In this document: piece after piece, positions 1-5,616 of the stretch
Layout: each line of letters begins with the position of its first letter
Numbering within the stretch: the stretch's first letter is position 1
NCBI GenBank assembly: GCA_022844585.1
Contig: JALHLM010000155.1
Coordinates: 1 to 11,448 of the forward strand
Source: Pirellulales bacterium
GTDB lineage: Bacteria > Planctomycetota > Planctomycetia > Pirellulales > JALHLM01
DNA length: 11,448 nucleotides
Direction of reading: 5' to 3'
Made by a program: the position numbers and the translations under genes
Notes under the pieces: model-generated
Seen by the model: only the letters and a program-made list of their open reading frames with translations
Database searches by the model: none
Told to the model about the DNA's origin: nothing

Positions 1-25
1 AGGCGGATAATGTCACTGACCCGGT

Positions 26-54
26 TTGGGACGCCTGCCGTCACCTGCTAGAAT
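26..54 (+). promoter_or_regulatory. Candidate sigma70-type promoter, module copy A
   Basis: TTGGGA (26-31) and TAGAAT (49-54) are separated by exactly 17 bp, matching 4/6 and 5/6 of the vegetative consensus. The -10 is followed by CGGGGGT and then an ATG at 62, only 7 nt after the hexamer. If transcription starts at the usual distance, that ATG would be at or next to +1, giving a leaderless transcript. The block around the -10 recurs almost unchanged at 1642-1670, which supports a real element. The function is inferred from sequence alone. Confidence 0.6.
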
Positions 55-61
55 CGGGGGT

Positions 62-100
62 ATGGAAGAGAACTCCACCTCAATTCTCTCCTCAACATGA
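62..100 (+). CDS. Possible 12-codon leader mini-ORF
   Basis: The reading frame MEENSTSILSST begins 7 nt after the TAGAAT -10 hexamer and ends in TGA at 98-100. That stop overlaps the ATG of the next gene as ATGA. No Shine-Dalgarno sequence precedes either start, so a leaderless mini-ORF that hands ribosomes to the 104-residue ORF by termination-reinitiation would explain the layout. The first codons (ATGGAAGA) match those of the ORF at 1664. The alternative is that the ATG is part of a conserved promoter block and is not translated, or that one frameshift has split what was a single N-terminus. Confidence 0.4.
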   Translation: MEENSTSILSST

Positions 101-411
101 CTGACGATCACAATATCGGCGTGGAAGCGGCCGGCAACGACATCAAAGCTGGTCGACTGAGATTGTTCTCCGGCGCGCCGTCTCGTACCACATGGGCAGC
201 CGACCTAGCCAATACACTGCGTGAGAGGTTTGGTATCGAAGTGGTGTTTGTCAGTTGTCTGACTAATGCAGAGAAGCGGGAGTACGAGACGGCGTACAAC
301 GGAGCGGTACAGGCTCATATCGACGAAGTTTTCGGGCAAGGGGCGCTGGCTGGTGCAATGGAAGAGGTGCAGATGCGGCGGAAAGCACGGTACGACGAGT
401 ACTTCGCTTGA
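97..411 (+). CDS. Hypothetical 104-residue protein
   Basis: I do not recognise this family. The protein is soluble, with no signal peptide or membrane segment. The middle (about residues 28-55) reads like an alpha/beta unit with a hydrophobic strand (IEVVFVSCL), and the C-terminal third is charged and probably helical (MEEVQMRRKARYDEYF). No metal-binding or catalytic motif is visible. No Shine-Dalgarno lies before the ATG. The start was chosen because it overlaps the mini-ORF stop as ATGA, downstream of a good promoter candidate. The TGA stop coincides with the first base of a 36-bp repeat that also starts on the stop codon of the ORF at 1664-1810, so the gene sits inside a repeated 5'/3' frame. 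Confidence 0.6.
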   Translation: MTDDHNIGVEAAGNDIKAGRLRLFSGAPSRTTWAADLANTLRERFGIEVVFVSCLTNAEKREYETAYNGAVQAHIDEVFGQGALAGAMEEVQMRRKARYDEYFA

Positions 412-446
412 CCATTTTCCAATTGGCGCATGGGCAAACGGTACCA
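411..446 (+). repeat. 36-bp dispersed repeat, copy A
   Basis: This segment, starting ACCATTTTCCAATTGGCGC and ending GCAAACGGTACCA, matches 1810-1845 at 31 of 36 positions by eye. Both copies start on the last base of a stop codon, and both follow ORFs that open with the same promoter/start block. It does not form a strong simple hairpin and has no T-run. It could be a conserved 3' end, a small interspersed repeat, or the boundary of a small mobile unit. Confidence 0.75.
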
Positions 447-548
447 TCACCTATTTGCGCCTGGACGCGACCAAACACCCCGGGACGTGGTATCATGCCG
501 CCGAAGCTCGTTCAGACTGGTGTCACGGCGTCCTTTCTGGAGTTGCAA

Positions 549-773
549 ATGGCGGATGAATCGTCGCGCAAATGCATTGAATGCGAAGGGGAAATGTCCC
601 CCATCGTTATCATTGACAGGAATTATCGGCACATGGAGTCGCTGGCGTATCGCCTGCCGGAAGATCGCGTGAGCTTCTGGAGCGGCAAGTACGCGACGGC
701 CGGCGCCGTCCAGGCGCTTATGTGCGCGAATTGCGGGCGCATCGCCCTCTATGCCGGCGCGCCGGAGGTGTAA
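549..773 (+). CDS. Small zinc-ribbon-like protein, 74 residues
   Basis: The protein has two CxxC knuckles, C9-x2-C12 near the N-terminus and C59-x2-C62 near the C-terminus (MCANCGR). They are 46 residues apart, a typical four-cysteine zinc-ribbon layout. No other domain is visible and the target (nucleic acid or protein) is unknown. The ATG at 549 was preferred over the longer open frame from 408 because GGAG at 539-542 lies 6 nt upstream and the upstream codons run through the 36-bp repeat. A weak -10-like TATCAT lies at 491-496, without a convincing -35. The gene ends shortly before a hairpin terminator and converges on the PEP-CTERM gene. Confidence 0.65.
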   Translation: MADESSRKCIECEGEMSPIVIIDRNYRHMESLAYRLPEDRVSFWSGKYATAGAVQALMCANCGRIALYAGAPEV

Positions 774-794
774 GCATTCGCCCAGCGCAACAAA

Positions 795-828
795 AACCGC
801 CGAGCACCCACGCGCGGTGTCGGCGGTT
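795..828 (-). terminator. Intrinsic terminator between convergent genes
   Basis: A 9-bp stem AACCGCCGA/TCGGCGGTT (795-803 with 820-828) continues into CACC/GGTG (805-808 with 816-819) after a one-base bulge, with a 7-nt loop. On the minus strand the stem runs into TTTTTGTTG, so it is a good rho-independent terminator for the lectin-like gene ending at 846. It may also stop plus-strand transcription of the zinc-ribbon gene, although the T-run on that side is poor. Confidence 0.8.
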
Positions 829-845
829 GTTCGATCTACAATCGA

Positions 846-1511
846 CTAGCGCCGCTTCCGCTTCCGGATGACGCCGGCCGTGCCGATCAGGCCGATGGTG
901 GCGAGGGCGGAGGTGCTGGGCTCGGGGACGGGAGAAAACTCGACTACGTAGTTCCTAACATCACGGTTGTCCGGGTAGTCGTTCCAGCCATGAAATCCGA
1001 AATAGCCAAACACTGCGTAGTCCTCGATTAGCCCAGAATCGTTTGGTTCTCCTGGCTGCCAATTGCTGTAGCCGAAAGCCTGTCCGTCGCTGCCACCTCG
1101 CCAAAACAGCTCTCCTGCTTCGGGACCCGTCATCCAACGCCAGTCCCCTTCGACGCCTCTATCCGCAGCGCCGATCCATCGCGGCATGCCACTAATTGAC
1201 CAAAGCTCCGTCCTGATAAAGGCATCCTCGCTAGCCGTGGTGATCGTGGCCAAATACCCGCGAACACCCATGAATTCAAGTGACTCGGCCGCAACTTTGG
1301 CTGCATCCCACGTACTCGAATCGGTGCCCGGGAGGAAGTAATCTGAGGCGGCGTAGAAGTGGCCATTGATTGGATTGAATCGCGGGCATGGCCCACCGGA
1401 GCGGGGGTCATCGGGCAATCGTGGACAATAAAAGGTGCCACCAGTTGCGACAGATGTCGAGAACAGGACCAGTGCGATTAGAGTGCCGGCCCAACAAATG
1501 AAGAAACGCAT
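846..1511 (-). CDS. C-type-lectin-like domain protein with PEP-CTERM anchor
   Basis: This is an exported protein of 221 residues. Residues 1-25 form a signal peptide (MRFFICWAGTLIALVLF...). Residues about 30-193 carry C-type lectin-fold signatures in order: WIG (112-114), EGDWRW, YSNW, GEPND with EPN at 155-157, and WND at 176-178, ending in YVVEFS. In the family, EPN and WND supply Ca2+ and sugar ligands. The classic lectin disulfide cysteines are absent. The C-terminus is a textbook PEP-CTERM signal: PEP at 196-198, a short hydrophobic helix and a basic RKRKRR tail. This predicts exosortase sorting to the cell surface and probable extracellular polysaccharide binding. ATG 1511 has GAGG 9 nt upstream; a TTG six codons earlier is open but less likely. 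Confidence 0.88.
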   Translation of the reverse strand: MRFFICWAGTLIALVLFSTSVATGGTFYCPRLPDDPRSGGPCPRFNPINGHFYAASDYFLPGTDSSTWDAAKVAAESLEFMGVRGYLATITTASEDAFIRTELWSISGMPRWIGAADRGVEGDWRWMTGPEAGELFWRGGSDGQAFGYSNWQPGEPNDSGLIEDYAVFGYFGFHGWNDYPDNRDVRNYVVEFSPVPEPSTSALATIGLIGTAGVIRKRKRR

Positions 1512-1641
1512 GATACCGAACCTCGACAATTTGCCCCTGTCGAAGCCTCGTCACGCTGCTGGACTGGCGAGAATGCCAGCACGAGACAGCCTCAGTGTAA
1601 AGCCGCCCGTTGAGGAGGGCAACAGAATTCGTCATGCCTGC

Positions 1642-1670
1642 CGCCCCCGCTAGAATCGGGGACATGGAAG
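1642..1670 (+). promoter_or_regulatory. Promoter/start block, module copy B
   Basis: TAGAAT (1651-1656), then CGGGGAC, then ATGGAAGA repeats the block at 49-69 with two substitutions between the -10 and the ATG. The match extends upstream over GCCTGCCG. The -35 position 17 bp upstream reads TTCGTC (1628-1633), which is weak. As in copy A, the ATG is 7 nt after the -10 hexamer, compatible with a leaderless start. Confidence 0.5.
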
Positions 1671-1810
1671 ATCCAGACAAACGACTGACTTAAATCAAAT
1701 CGGACCTCGACTACTGCCGCCGAGGCATTCGCCTACTGTTGATGTGGGCAGTCGTAATCTCGGTCAGCATCTTCGCCCTGGCGATTCTGGTCGTCGCGAC
1801 CCGCCGCTAA
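1664..1810 (+). pseudogene. Small single-pass membrane protein, in-frame TAA at codon 10
   Basis: The frame begins MEDPDKRLT, meets TAA at 1691-1693, then continues open for 38 codons to TAA at 1808-1810. The second part is coherent: a charged segment (IKSDLDYCRRG), a hydrophobic stretch (MWAVVISVSIFALAILVV) and a basic ATRR end, i.e. a small protein with one membrane helix. TAA for GAA would be a single substitution, giving LTEIKSD. I interpret it as a recently broken gene, a sequencing error, or a short leader peptide with reinitiation (an ATG lies at 1741 just before the membrane segment). The family is not recognised. It starts at the shared promoter block and ends on the 36-bp repeat. 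Confidence 0.5.
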
Positions 1811-1845
1811 CTATTTTCCATTTGGCGCGCGGGCAAACCGTACCA
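1810..1845 (+). repeat. 36-bp dispersed repeat, copy B
   Basis: The segment begins ACTATTTTCCATTTGGCGC and ends GCAAACCGTACCA. It aligns without gaps to 411-446 with five mismatches, and it starts on the last base of the TAA of the preceding ORF. It is followed at once by CCGGGTGCATCCCGG (1846-1860), a small imperfect palindrome that may mark the edge of the ISKra4-type relic. Confidence 0.75.
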
Positions 1846-2837
1846 CCGGGTGCATCCCGGGGTTTGTCGTGGTTGGGGCTAGGCGGCTTGGTGGTAGTGG
1901 CGTTGGTTGGAGCGTTTGGCGGGGCGGGTTTGCCAGAATTGTTCACGCGGTTGGGGTGGGCTGAGGTGGCCGCCGACCAGTTGGAGCAGGGGCTCGGCTC
2001 CCTGGTCCCAGAATTTTTCGGTGCCTTTCATGCGGCAGTTGATGGGCTTGATCGTCGACTCGACGTGGCTGCTGGTGATGGGCAGGCGCCAGCGGCGGTA
2101 CTCGGGATAATTCATGCGCGAGCGTTGGTTGCCGAGTTAGCGCATCGCATCGGCGAACGCTTCGACTTTCTCCGTGGTGGCGATCGCGGTTTGAGCGATC
2201 ACTTGCGGAGCGGCACGCGTTCAACTGCTTCGGGCGCCGGCTCGAGCGGTTCCGCTGCGCCAAGAAAAGCCTTGATTTCCCGGGAAATCTCGGCCATTTG
2301 CGCCGGATCGATCAACGTCTCGGGAAGGTGGGGCGTCGGATCTTCGACATGCATCTCGCTGGTCATCGCCAGCAGACAACTCACCTTGGTCTCGCGCCAC
2401 CAGGAATCGGCGGAGTGCGGCTCCGCGGCGCGCGGACGCAGTTGAATGCGACCGCCATCGACTTGAATGCACGCCACCGCGGGCGGCGCGGGACCCGGAC
2501 TTCGTCGCTGAATCGGTAACGGCAATTGCTGAACAGCGATCACCGCGGCGCGGCAGTCCGCCACGAGTTCACTGCCAATGCACCGCGCGATGAATGCGAT
2601 TGGCACTGACCTTGACCTCGGCCAACACCCGCAAGTCTGCTTCGGCCTGCTGATAGCTCGCCGAACACGCCGCCGCATGCCCCACCTTTTTCAGCAGCGC
2701 CGGGCTGAGCGTCTCGTCAGGCCCCATCCCCAACACGCGCGCCCGAGGGAAAAAAAGACCGCCGACATCGAGGGCAGTAATACCTGTCTTTTATACACAA
2801 CTCGCCTCTCGGGGGCCCAAGGGTTTTCCAGGCGGTG
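1846..2837 (-). mobile_element. ISKra4-family insertion sequence remnant
   Basis: This segment holds the decayed transposase described separately. The transposase-downstream end probably lies between 1846 and 1878, next to the 36-bp repeat. The transposase-upstream end is lost: about 50 bp beyond the CxxC knuckle the terminal repeat of the ISAs1 element begins. I could not pair terminal inverted repeats or find a target duplication, so the limits are approximate. Confidence 0.65.
1879..2788 (-). pseudogene. ISKra4-family transposase, truncated and frameshifted
   Basis: Pieces of one transposase are readable on the minus strand in changing frames. From high to low coordinates they are: a zinc knuckle YYCPRCRRSFFP (about 2782-2749); a helical region with LSPALLKKVGHAAACSASY (to about 2573); the first catalytic-Asp region IQVDGGRIQ followed by WRETKVSCLL (about 2577-2199); then a jump to the C-terminal NYPEYRRWRLPITSSHVES and KGTEKFWDQGAE, ending at 1879. 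Frame changes occur near the T7 run at about 2751 and near 2574, with a TAA at 2137-2139. The usual central segment with the second Asp is missing, as is about the first hundred residues of a normal protein of roughly 450. It cannot encode an active enzyme. Family assignment rests on the VDGGR, WRETK and LPITSS..VES signatures. Confidence 0.75.
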
Positions 2838-2850
2838 GCAGGACAACTGC
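2838..2850 (+). repeat. ISAs1 left terminal inverted repeat
   Basis: GCAGGACAACTGC is the exact reverse complement of 4101-4113. It lies 110 bp before the probable transposase start. Confidence 0.85.
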
Positions 2851-2959
2851 CTTCTCGAATTCCCGGACCGTGCCGAAGGCGGGATGCGTAGTGGAGTTAG
2901 CCGTTGTGGCGGGATGGACCCCTTGGGCCAGGGCTGGCTCGTTGGCGTGGAGCCCTGGC

Positions 2960-4096
2960 ATGTCGTCTCCGGCATTGTCTTTGCTGATGGAAGTGTTTTC
3001 CCAAGTTCGAGATTTTCGCGATCCTCGTGGGAAGCGGCATCCTTTGCCGGCGGTGCTGTCGCTGGTGTTTCTCGGCCTGCTAGCGCGGATTCGCGAGATG
3101 GCGGTCTTGCAGCGGTGGGCGGAGGCGCATTGGGACGATCTGAAAGAACCGCTCGGGTTTACACGTGAGCAGCGGCCGCACGCCACGACGATCAGCCGCG
3201 CGTTGGCGGCTTGCTCGCTGGCGGATTTTTCCCAGGCGTTTCTCGCTTGAGTGCAACATGTGCTGCCCGCCGAGTGCCGACTCGCGGCCGCGGTCGACGG
3301 CAAAACGAGTTGCCAAGGACTTGATCCCAATGGTCAGCCCGTACATATGCTGAATGTGTTGGTGCATGATCTCAAGTGAGTGCTTGGCCAATGGTCGGTC
3401 AACGACGAGAAGTCGAATGAACCGGCGGTGTTGCGGCGCCATTTGGCGGAATTGTTCGAGCGCTTTCCGCTGTTGGAATTGATTACCGGCGATGCGTTGT
3501 TCGCCGGGCGACCGTTGCTGGAAGCTTTACTCGAGTTCGACTGCGACGATCTGGTCCAGATCAAAGGCAATCAACCGGACGTGCTCGACGCCGTGCGCCA
3601 GTGCCTGGGCCAGGCGGAGGAACGTCCGCCGGCCGCGGAAACGAGCGAAAAAAAGGGGATCTCCTCGATCGCCGCCAACTGTGGTTCGACCTGGACGACG
3701 CCGGCTACCTTCGTGAGCCATTGGGTTTCGCCGGGGCGCAGATTGCGCTGCGTGTTGATCGGCACGTAATCGCCTCCGACGGCACGGTGCAACTCGCCGA
3801 CACGCGCTACTTTCTCACCAGCCTCGATCCCGACACGGTCACCGCCCAGCAACTGCTGCGCGCCGTCCGCGCGCATTGGCAGATCGAAAACAGTCTGTTC
3901 TTCATCCAAGATCGTTGGTGGGATGAAGACCTCCATTGGGCCCGCCGCCCAGGCGTAGCGGTGGTTCACCCAACTCACCACCGCCGTCATCGTCGCCCTC
4001 CGCACCCTCGGCCCACCCCAGCTCACCATCCGAGCCCGCGCCGACCACATCGCCTGGAAACCCACGCTCGGTCTCAATCTCCTACTTGCCGAGTGA
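2960..4096 (+). pseudogene. ISAs1-family DDE transposase, two stops and two frameshifts
   Basis: The N-terminus carries the family hallmark FSQVRDFRDPRGKRHPLPAV (from about 2995). The catalytic triad is intact: Asp in AAVDGKT (3296-3298), Asp in LITGDALFA (3491-3493) and Glu in HWQIENSLF (3886-3888). The frame is broken by TGA at 3248-3250 (after SQAFLA) and at 3377-3379 (after LVHDLK). It then shifts -1 at an A7 run (3648-3654) and +1 near 3955, after which WFTQLTTAV...ADHIAWKPTLG runs to TGA 4094-4096. The shifts cancel, and the intact protein would be about 378 residues, normal for the family. Both TGAs probably replace TGG. Start ATG 2960 has GGAG 8 nt upstream; 2989 is an alternative. 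It is almost certainly inactive. Confidence 0.85.
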
Positions 4097-4100
4097 CTTT

Positions 4101-4113
4101 GCAGTTGTCCTGC
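4101..4113 (-). repeat. ISAs1 right terminal inverted repeat
   Basis: GCAGTTGTCCTGC pairs perfectly with 2838-2850 and lies four bases after the TGA that ends the transposase frame. Confidence 0.85.
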
Positions 4114-4130
4114 GTAACCGGCTGAAATGC

Positions 4131-4159
4131 TTGATCTTAGCTCCCCGGGGCGATAGCAT
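4131..4159 (+). promoter_or_regulatory. Candidate promoter of the DUF1501 cluster
   Basis: TTGATC (4131-4136) and TAGCAT (4154-4159) are exactly 17 bp apart, each matching 4/6 of the sigma70 consensus. The -10 is followed by CGGGGA, the same context as the TAGAATCGGGG blocks at 49 and 1651. It lies outside the ISAs1 element, so the cluster need not depend on the insertion sequence for transcription. The 5' leader to the ATG at 4230 would be about 60 nt. Confidence 0.5.
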
Positions 4160-4166
4160 CGGGGAG
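4141..4166 (+). promoter_or_regulatory. Inverted repeat spanning the -10 region
   Basis: CTCCCC (4141-4146) pairs with GGGGAG (4161-4166), enclosing the -10 hexamer TAGCAT. The left arm also begins an internal CCCCGGGG palindrome (4143-4150). This could be an operator for a regulator, or a chance product of C/G-rich sequence. No regulator gene is seen nearby. Confidence 0.3.
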
Positions 4167-4213
4167 TGTGGGACGGTCGGCACTTCGGGCGGCCCAGGGC
4201 GATGCTAACGTGA
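4166..4213 (+). CDS. Possible 15-codon leader ORF upstream of DUF1501
   Basis: A GTG 6 nt after the TAGCAT hexamer opens a frame of 15 codons ending in TGA at 4211-4213, just before the DUF1501 ribosome binding site. The layout copies the mini-ORF at 62-100 (promoter block, immediate start codon, short frame, then a main gene), although here the main gene has its own strong Shine-Dalgarno. Evidence for translation is positional only. Confidence 0.2.
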   Translation: MWDGRHFGRPRAMLT

Positions 4214-4229
4214 GGCGGAGGAACCGGCC

Positions 4230-5606
4230 ATGCTGCAATTAACCGGGCGCGGACGCGCTCAAACCTGCGACGGCGTCACGCGGCGCGATTTCCTGCAAGC
4301 CGGGGCGCTCAGCGCGATCGGCATGTCGCTGCCGATGCTGATGGACCTCAAAGCCCGGGGTGCGGTGCAGCAAGATCACGACGAACGCTCCGTGATCATG
4401 ATCTTCAATCTCGGCGCGCCGAGCCAGATTGATACCTGGGACATGAAGCCGGACGCGTCGGCCGAGATCCGCGGACCGTTCAAGCCGATTAAAACGGCGT
4501 CGGCCGAGTTTGACATCTCCGAAATCTTCCCGCTGCACGCCAAGGTGGCCGACAAGTTTTCGCTGGTCCGCACCTGCTATCACACCGCAGCAGCGGTTCA
4601 CGATACCGGCCACCAGATGCTGCAGACCGGACGCCTGTTCAACGGCGGCGTCAACACGCCGCACGCCGGCTGTGCGTTGACCTACCTGCGCGGCCGCAAG
4701 ACCGATTTGCCGGCGCACGTGATCCTGCCAGAACCCATGGGGCGCACCGGCGGCAATATGCCGCACGGGCAGGACGCCGGGTTCCTGGGCAAAGCGTATG
4801 ATCCCTTCGCGTTGATGGCGGATCCTTCAAAGCCGAATTTCCAGGTGCCGGACATGCTTCCGCCGCCTGAAATCGGTCAGGCGCGGCTCGACCGCCGGCG
4901 CAAGCTGCGTTCGATCGTCGATCAGACCGTTAAAGACTTCGAAGCAACCGACAGCGCGCAGCTGATGGACAGCAACTTCGAAGCGGCCTACCGGCTGATG
5001 ACCAGCACGCAAGCCCGCGAGGCGTTTGATCTCTCCAAGGAACCGCAGTCGGTCCGCGATCGCTACGGCATGACCCGCTTTGGGCAGAGTTGCTTGTTGG
5101 CGCGCCGGTTGATCGAAGCTGGCGTGCGGTTTGTCACCGTGAACACGTTCCTCACCGTGTTCGACGAGATCACCTGGGACATCCACGGTTCGCAGCCGTT
5201 CACGTCGATCGAAGGCATGCGCGATATCGTCGCGCCGATGTACGACCAGGCCTACAGCGCGTTGATTGAGGACCTGGTGCAGCGCGGGATGCTCGACAAC
5301 ACCATGGTCTGCAATCTGGCCGAATTCGGCCGCACGCCGCGGATCAATCCGGCCGGCGGTCGCGATCACTGGCCGCAATGCTGGACGGTGTACTTTGCCG
5401 GCGGCGGCGTGCAGGGCGGCCGAGTGGTCGGGCGCAGCGACGCCATCGGCGGCGTCCCGGCCGAGCGCCCGGTCGATCCGCCCGAAGTCGTGGCGACGAT
5501 TTATCGCTCGCTGGGGCTCGACTTGGAAACCACGCTGCCTGGCCCCAACGGGCGACCCTTCCCATTGGTGGATTTCGGCAAGCATGAGATTCGGGAGTTG
5601 TTTTAG
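4230..5606 (+). CDS. DUF1501 family secreted protein
   Basis: This 458-residue protein has normal length for DUF1501, a family in the alkaline phosphatase/sulfatase-like fold that is hugely expanded in planctomycetes and has no established enzymatic activity. It opens with a Tat signal: R18-R19 in TRRDFLQAGALSAIG, followed by a short hydrophobic stretch. Family landmarks follow in order: IMIFNLGAPSQIDTWDMKP, SLVRTCYHTAAAVHDTGHQM, FGQSCLLARRLIEAGVRFVT, NLAEFGRTPRIN, GRDHWPQCWTV and the C-terminal RPFPLVDFGKHEIRELF. The start is fixed by GGAGGAA at 4217-4223, 6 nt upstream. It is the first gene of a plus-strand cluster and precedes the DUF1549/DUF1553 partner with which it usually occurs. The product is exported folded, probably to the periplasm or cell surface. 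Confidence 0.95.
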   Translation: MLQLTGRGRAQTCDGVTRRDFLQAGALSAIGMSLPMLMDLKARGAVQQDHDERSVIMIFNLGAPSQIDTWDMKPDASAEIRGPFKPIKTASAEFDISEIFPLHAKVADKFSLVRTCYHTAAAVHDTGHQMLQTGRLFNGGVNTPHAGCALTYLRGRKTDLPAHVILPEPMGRTGGNMPHGQDAGFLGKAYDPFALMADPSKPNFQVPDMLPPPEIGQARLDRRRKLRSIVDQTVKDFEATDSAQLMDSNFEAAYRLMTSTQAREAFDLSKEPQSVRDRYGMTRFGQSCLLARRLIEAGVRFVTVNTFLTVFDEITWDIHGSQPFTSIEGMRDIVAPMYDQAYSALIEDLVQRGMLDNTMVCNLAEFGRTPRINPAGGRDHWPQCWTVYFAGGGVQGGRVVGRSDAIGGVPAERPVDPPEVVATIYRSLGLDLETTLPGPNGRPFPLVDFGKHEIRELF

Positions 5607-5616
5607 AGTTTGAAGT

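Larger units (their letters stand above)
2838..4113 (+). mobile_element. ISAs1-family insertion sequence, about 1276 bp, decayed
   Basis: The element is bounded by a perfect 13-bp inverted repeat and contains one transposase frame with DDE residues of the ISAs1 type. Its length is in the normal range for the family. No matching target duplication is apparent in the bases directly flanking the repeats, which fits old age or a rearranged junction. The left end abuts the truncated ISKra4 relic. The right end stops 17 bp before the candidate promoter of the DUF1501 gene. Confidence 0.8.

Noticed and set aside
408..548. N-terminal extension of the zinc-ribbon protein back to 408
   Set aside because: These codons translate the 36-bp repeat, and a good Shine-Dalgarno points to the ATG at 549.
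1561..1580. Small hairpin CTGGC/GCCAG upstream of the lectin-like gene
   Set aside because: The stem is only five base pairs with no T-run, which is expected by chance at this GC content.
1744..2445. 233-codon plus-strand open frame
   Set aside because: It runs through the 36-bp repeat and then antisense to the ISKra4-type transposase, whose signatures are on the minus strand.
2578..3168. 196-codon plus-strand open frame spanning the two IS relics
   Set aside because: It is antisense to the ISKra4-type relic and then out of frame with the ISAs1 transposase: a chimera by chance.
3248..3379. Recoding of TGA as tryptophan, suggested by two TGA codons at Trp positions
   Set aside because: TGA acts as the normal stop of genes in the same window (411, 8184, 8920), and the same transposase also carries frameshifts, so decay is the simpler reading.
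4827..5585. 252-codon minus-strand open frame inside the DUF1501 gene
   Set aside because: It is antisense to strongly conserved DUF1501 motifs and has shadow-type composition.
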